A stretch of 9,729 nucleotides of DNA from Prevotellaceae bacterium UBA1716 (lineage in GTDB: Bacteria > Bacteroidota > Bacteroidia > Bacteroidales > Bacteroidaceae): assembly GCA_002317225.1 (NCBI GenBank), contig DCIW01000040.1, forward strand, positions 1 to 9,729. Direction: 5' to 3'. Position numbers and translations under genes: made by a program. The notes beneath the pieces are model-generated. The model did not search any database and was not told the origin of the DNA. It saw only the letters and a program-made list of their open reading frames with translations. Below are positions 6,776-9,729 of the stretch, in pieces. The first letter of the stretch is position 1, and every line of letters begins with the position of its first letter.

Positions 6776-8764
6776 CTACCAACTGTGTCCTCCGCCACCA
6801 CCAGAACCACCGCCAGAATAGCCGCCTCGCGAACCTCCAGCACGTCCGCTGCTACCACCCGAAGCGGATTTGTAGTTCGTGACAGAGGTTGCGATGTTTG
6901 AAGTCCATTGGCTCTTGTTCACACAATGCGAGATGAGTGAGATTGGGGTGTTTCCAAACTCTTGCAGTTCCTTGACAGACAGATTCTCAAACTTTGCAGC
7001 CCACTCATCTACAAGACCGAATGCCATGGCATAAGGCAGGATATCGTAGAAGTATCGCTCATCCTCATCGACCAACATACGCAAGCGATTCACCTCGGCA
7101 GTCTGGATAAACTCCTTCAAACCTAAAATCTCAGCAAGACGTTCACGTCTATAGGCGGTCATTCGGTACAGTCGTCGCAAGAAGATGATGACCACCAGCA
7201 TCGCTACCATCATGCCAAACAGCAACTGATCGGGCAAATAATTATCGCCTGCAGCAGTGTGGGCACTCAGAGCCATCGTTATCGCTATGAAGAGGCCGAA
7301 GACAGTCACTATCAGTTTCCAAAGCGATGTGATTCCCAAGAAAAAGGTCGTGAAATGAATCCTGTCCTTCAAGAATGATCGAGCCCTGTAAGCAGCCATG
7401 ATGAGGATTGCCAGAATAACATTGATCAGACCGCCCACAATCCATCCGTCCGAATCTACCTCTGAGAAGCAATAGGTAAGCGACAGCGTGAAAGTGGACA
7501 GAACCAAGAGCCCTAACGACTCAAAGCGGTTGAGTTTGCCATCATATTGCTTCTTCAATGCTTTCTTGGCACGTTCCCAGGCAGCACCGAAAGCAGTCGA
7601 ACTATTGCTCACATCGAAGGAGTCACCCTTGGCAAAGAAGGCTGTGAAGAGTATCGTCTGATATTCAGGAGCATCTGCAGGCAGTGGCTTAAGTTTATGG
7701 AGCACAGTCTTTTTGCCATCGTTCTCGATTGAGATATGTCCATGAGCGGCAAACCAAGGAATCATCGAGAGCAAGTCTTCATCATCCACCTCACCATCAA
7801 CCAGCGAACCGATATCAGCAGATGTGAGGTCTTTTCTTGGTCGGAAAGTGACCACCGAAGCCACCTTCTCATCTCCCTGCAACTCCCTAAATAATAATAT
7901 GATGAGGAACAGTATGGTGATGGCAGATGTGGCCAGTGCTAAATAATAGTATACGGTATTGTAGTCGTCGGTGGGGAAATATCCCTCAGGCAATGGCAGA
8001 TCGATGGTTACTCCCCAAAGGGCTGGCAAACACGTCACACTACCCTCGATAGTATGATAGTCGGCAAAATCAATCAAATCGTGAGCTCTGTCATCGTTTG
8101 CCCCCTCTTCGCCCACATAGATCTTGAGTTTGTCCCATGAGGCATCGGGCACCTCCTTGTCGAAGTGAACAACGAAATGCACAGAGTCCATCGAGCAATA
8201 CCATGCCGTACCGACTATCGAGTGATAGAAGAGGTCGCTTGCCAATACACGATCGTTTGGCAATTTCAACTGATAGCGAATCTGGTAGTGATGCTTTCCC
8301 TCAACCCAAACATCAGGCGAGCCAATCTTCACAGCCTTGATTTCCGCATGGTTTTCTACCGTAAATTCTTCTTCAGGCACTTCGATATATCCGAACTTCT
8401 CTTCCGTACGTTTCAACTCATACTTCGATCTGTCTTGAGCCTCCGAAACGTCACGGTTCATATAGAATCGCTTCGGAATCTCACGTACAATGCCATGCCG
8501 AGGCTTCACAAAGTTGGCATATATATCCTCCACAATGTCGTAGGTGCGGTCAGCATGCACAGTGACGTCAACATTCATCAATTCGATGTAGTACCCGTCT
8601 TGAGCGTTTGGCTCCCAGTCAAAAGCCTCCTCTGCTTCTGTCGAGTCAATTTTCGTCGAATCAATTTTCGCAGAATCAATAGGTTCAATTATGGTTTTAT
8701 CCAGTCCGAAGGAAGGCAGACAGATAGATAGAAGCAGTAAAAGGGGGATGATGTATTTATTCAT
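6776..8764 (-). CDS. DUF2207-family membrane protein with Gly-rich tail
   Basis: From the ATG at 8764 the product is 662 aa. It has a signal peptide (MNKYIIPLLLLLSICLPSFG) and then a threefold repeat, IDSAKIDSTKIDST (about 29-42). An extracytoplasmic beta-rich domain follows (about 55-260, starting YYIELMNVDVTVHADRTYDIVEDI), typical of DUF2207 (PF09972). There is a first transmembrane segment at about 268-292, a cytoplasmic stretch, and four more hydrophobic segments near 416-434, 440-459, 473-500 and 513-530. The segment after the last helix (AYRRERLAEILGLKEFI, then DERYFYDILPYAMAFGL) is the family's conserved cytoplasmic part. The C-terminus is a Gly/Ser tail ending GGGGGHSW. The frame is open upstream to an ATG at 8830, but the promoter -7 box (8808-8815) lies inside that extension, so 8764 is chosen. 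Biochemical function is unknown. Confidence 0.88.
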   Translation of the reverse strand: MNKYIIPLLLLLSICLPSFGLDKTIIEPIDSAKIDSTKIDSTEAEEAFDWEPNAQDGYYIELMNVDVTVHADRTYDIVEDIYANFVKPRHGIVREIPKRFYMNRDVSEAQDRSKYELKRTEEKFGYIEVPEEEFTVENHAEIKAVKIGSPDVWVEGKHHYQIRYQLKLPNDRVLASDLFYHSIVGTAWYCSMDSVHFVVHFDKEVPDASWDKLKIYVGEEGANDDRAHDLIDFADYHTIEGSVTCLPALWGVTIDLPLPEGYFPTDDYNTVYYYLALATSAITILFLIILLFRELQGDEKVASVVTFRPRKDLTSADIGSLVDGEVDDEDLLSMIPWFAAHGHISIENDGKKTVLHKLKPLPADAPEYQTILFTAFFAKGDSFDVSNSSTAFGAAWERAKKALKKQYDGKLNRFESLGLLVLSTFTLSLTYCFSEVDSDGWIVGGLINVILAILIMAAYRARSFLKDRIHFTTFFLGITSLWKLIVTVFGLFIAITMALSAHTAAGDNYLPDQLLFGMMVAMLVVIIFLRRLYRMTAYRRERLAEILGLKEFIQTAEVNRLRMLVDEDERYFYDILPYAMAFGLVDEWAAKFENLSVKELQEFGNTPISLISHCVNKSQWTSNIATSVTNYKSASGGSSGRAGGSRGGYSGGGSGGGGGHSW

Positions 8765-8807
8765 AAAACTAATTGTATGACAAGTGTCTGTCAGGTTTTC
8801 TTTGCTG

Positions 8808-8815
8808 CAAAGATA
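8808..8815 (-). promoter_or_regulatory. -7 box of the DUF2207 gene promoter
   Basis: CAAAGATA reads TATCTTTG on the minus strand, matching TAnnTTTG. It lies 43 bp upstream of the ATG at 8764, giving a leader of roughly 35-40 nt. No convincing -33 TTTG is found at the usual spacing. Its position argues against the longer start at 8830. Confidence 0.6.
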
Positions 8816-8835
8816 AACCTTTTTTCCCAAATTAT

Positions 8836-8866
8836 ATTGCTAACAAAATACAAATTTGTATATTTG
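8836..8866 (+). promoter_or_regulatory. Promoter of the small secreted-protein gene
   Basis: ATTG (8836-8839) and TATATTTG (8859-8866) are separated by 19 bp and fit the Bacteroidota -33/-7 pattern. The predicted start of transcription, near 8872, gives a leader of about 30 nt before the ATG at 8903. It diverges from the DUF2207 promoter, whose -7 box is about 45 bp away. Confidence 0.6.
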
Positions 8867-8902
8867 CACTCGATTAGCTTCCTAATCATCCGTTTTTTGA
8901 AA

Positions 8903-9090
8903 ATGAAGTGCAGCATTAAATACATCTTACTATTAACTGTTTTTGCATATACCCTATGTGCGAGCGGGCAAAGCATTTGCGTTTTGAGTGGACCACCGGC
9001 TATGGCATCAAATACGAATTCTCCCATCTTAACGCTGCTGGTCACAAATACTTCCTCAATACTGCAGAACAATTCATTAAGGGATTATAA
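8903..9090 (+). pseudogene. Frameshifted small secreted protein gene (probable)
   Basis: An ATG at 8903 opens a clear signal peptide (MKCSIKYILLLTVFAY, then TLCASG). In the same frame the ORF runs to TAA 9110-9112 (69 aa), but after about residue 24 it becomes a Ser/Thr/Asn/Leu-rich string unlike a folded protein. The -1 frame from about 8962 to TAA 9088-9090 instead reads as credible protein: KHLRFEWTTGYGIKYEFSHL, followed by NAAGHKYFLNTAEQFIKGL. Restoring one base, for example in GGG (8966-8968) or TTTT (8982-8985), would join signal peptide and mature part into a protein of about 62 aa. This may be a true frameshift, a sequencing error, or a mistaken reading of an intact 69-aa ORF. No known family is recognised. 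A promoter lies upstream and a possible terminator downstream. Confidence 0.5.
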
Positions 9091-9117
9091 TGCCATTTGG
9101 ACCTTCGTGTAAAATAA

Positions 9118-9144
9118 TTTTACGCACTTACGTAAAAGTTTTTT
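9118..9144 (+). terminator. Possible intrinsic terminator after the small secreted-protein gene
   Basis: TTTTACG (9118-9124) and CGTAAAA (9131-9137) form a perfect 7-bp stem with a 6-nt CACTTA loop, followed after one G by six T residues (9139-9144). The stem is AT-rich and so weak for a terminator. A competing hairpin, GTAAAA (9109-9114) with TTTTAC (9118-9123), uses the same left arm. Confidence 0.45.
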
Positions 9145-9173
9145 ACAACAGCATCCGCAGCATATAAAAAATG

Positions 9174-9204
9174 ATTGCCATAACCTTCGATGTTTGTACC
9201 TTTG
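9174..9204 (+). promoter_or_regulatory. Promoter of the 26-aa microprotein gene
   Basis: ATTG (9174-9177) and TACCTTTG (9197-9204) are separated by 19 bp. The -7 box lies within TTTGTACCTTTGC (9193-9205), identical to the word used by both divergent promoters near 5220 and 5351. The predicted leader is about 35 nt, and no Shine-Dalgarno sequence precedes the ATG at 9246. Confidence 0.72.
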
Positions 9205-9245
9205 CATCAAATAAAAGAATTATCAACTACAAACATCGACTCATT

Positions 9246-9326
9246 ATGGCAGAAACATTAATTTCATTCGGACCTTGGCTGATAATGTGCATCGGTCTTG
9301 CAATCCTTAGAGCTATCGACAAGTAA
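9246..9326 (+). CDS. 26-aa single-pass membrane microprotein
   Basis: The ATG at 9246 opens a 26-residue ORF ending at TAA 9324-9326. The peptide begins MAETLISFGPW and ends AILRAIDK. Residues 5-21 form one uninterrupted hydrophobic segment (with Pro10, Trp11 and Cys15), long enough for a single membrane helix. The acidic N-terminus (Glu3) and basic C-terminal end (Arg22, Lys26) suggest N-out/C-in topology. It is too short for standard gene finders. The case that it is real rests on context: a consensus promoter about 40 bp upstream and a strong hairpin that begins on the last base of the stop codon. I do not recognise the family; membrane microproteins of this size often bind and tune a larger membrane complex (CydX and KdpF are known examples), but no partner is evident here. 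Confidence 0.6.
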   Translation: MAETLISFGPWLIMCIGLAILRAIDK

Positions 9327-9367
9327 GCTATTCTTGCCTTTCCCCTTCCGGAAAGACAGGAATAGCT
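9326..9367. terminator. Strong hairpin, likely terminator between convergent genes
   Basis: AGCTATTCTTGCCTTTCC (9326-9343) pairs with GGAAAGACAGGAATAGCT (9350-9367) across a 6-nt CCTTCC loop: 18 positions with one C-A mismatch and one G-T pair. It begins at the last base of the microprotein stop codon and lies 23 bp past the stop of the minus-strand phosphatase. There is no T-run directly after it on the plus strand; on the minus strand a T6 run (9388-9383) precedes it. It could end both transcripts or act as a 3' stabilising structure. Confidence 0.65.
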
Positions 9368-9390
9368 ATTGTGTCGGCCCATAAAAAACA

Positions 9391-9729
9391 TTACGCTTTC
9401 TTGCTGATTTGAAGCAAAGTGATATCATCGCTTTGTTCTGCTTTGCCCACAAATTTCTCCACATCATTCAGAGCGGCATGGAGATAATCTGCAGTTGATG
9501 ACGATAGGGTAGAGAGGAGACGCTCTTCACCAAAATATTCCTTCCGCATATTCTTGGCCTCAGTAACGCCGTCGGTGTAGAGCAGAAGCGAATCACCATC
9601 TTGCAAATCAATACTTTCTGCCTTGAATGGGTACTGTTCCATAAGGCCTAATGCGACATTAGGACGCATCTTGATGAATTCTGCCTTTGCATCTTTACGG
9701 AGCAATACAGGAGAGTTGTGACCCGCATT
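9391..9729 (-). CDS. SpoIIE/RsbU-type PP2C Ser/Thr phosphatase, C-terminal fragment
   Basis: The minus-strand frame is open from the right window edge to TAA at 9393-9391, giving the last 112 residues; the start lies outside. The fragment starts NAGHNSPVLLRKD, which corresponds to the conserved NAGH(N)P-type motif of SpoIIE/RsbU PP2C phosphatases (PF07228). It continues with DSLLLYTDGVTEAKN, containing the metal-binding Asp of the LYTDG motif, and ends with SDDITLLQI, holding the final metal-binding Asp. These enzymes dephosphorylate Ser/Thr on regulators such as anti-anti-sigma factors; in Bacteroidota they are often fused to sensor domains, which cannot be seen here. An apparent start at 9705 is only an in-frame TTG leucine codon within the conserved region. 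Confidence 0.9.
   Translation of the reverse strand, partial: NAGHNSPVLLRKDAKAEFIKMRPNVALGLMEQYPFKAESIDLQDGDSLLLYTDGVTEAKNMRKEYFGEERLLSTLSSSTADYLHAALNDVEKFVGKAEQSDDITLLQISKKA

Noticed and set aside
8165..8731. 188-codon plus-strand ORF opposite the DUF2207 gene
   Set aside because: The opposite strand carries a well-supported DUF2207 protein, and no promoter or recognisable domain supports this frame.
8765..8830. 22-residue N-terminal extension of the DUF2207 protein (start at 8830)
   Set aside because: A TAnnTTTG promoter box lies inside the extension, and a textbook signal peptide begins at the internal Met (8764).
8903..9112. Programmed -1 ribosomal frameshift in the small secreted gene
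   Set aside because: No X-XXY-YYZ slippery heptamer lies in frame at the transition; a simple indel explains it better.

Overview
This window looks like chromosomal DNA from a member of the Bacteroidales (Bacteroidota), probably Prevotella- or Bacteroides-like. Three things support this. Promoters follow the Bacteroidota pattern (TAnnTTTG at -7, with a weak TTG/TTTG about 19-20 bp upstream). No gene start has a clear Shine-Dalgarno sequence. The protein families are typical of the group: a multidomain periplasmic transglutaminase, a TlpA-like periplasmic protein, a small outer-membrane beta-barrel, a DUF2207 membrane protein and a SpoIIE-type phosphatase. The genus is an inference.

Layout. 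Positions 1-212 (+) hold the C-terminal end of an outer-membrane beta-barrel protein. Facing it, with only 3 bp between the two stop codons, is the end of a four-gene minus-strand operon that reads from 5212 down to 216: an ATP-grasp-like protein (5212-4283), a PfkB-family sugar/nucleoside kinase (4231-3359), CutC (3344-2658) and a secreted double-transglutaminase protein (2654-216). The spacers are 51, 14 and 3 bp. A divergent promoter region (5213-5369) drives this operon to the left and, to the right, a secreted protein resembling the N-terminal part of TlpA-type proteins (5409-6725). That gene converges on a DUF2207 membrane protein (8764-6776, minus). From 8816 to 9390 lie two very small plus-strand transcription units: an apparently frameshifted secreted small protein (8903-about 9090) and an intact 26-residue membrane microprotein (9246-9326), which has its own promoter and a strong hairpin terminator. 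The window ends inside a minus-strand SpoIIE/RsbU-like phosphatase (9729-9391).

The most notable signals are: (i) a C-run/G-run hairpin repeat present twice, once between the ATP-grasp and kinase genes and once in frame inside the ATP-grasp coding sequence; (ii) the 26-aa microprotein unit; (iii) the frameshifted small secreted gene followed by an array of alternating GTAAAA/TTTTAC words; and (iv) an ATP-grasp promoter placed so close to the start codon that its mRNA should be almost leaderless. I see no CRISPR array, tRNA, rRNA, insertion sequence or phage gene, and no complete novel defence or biosynthetic system can be claimed from the sequence alone.
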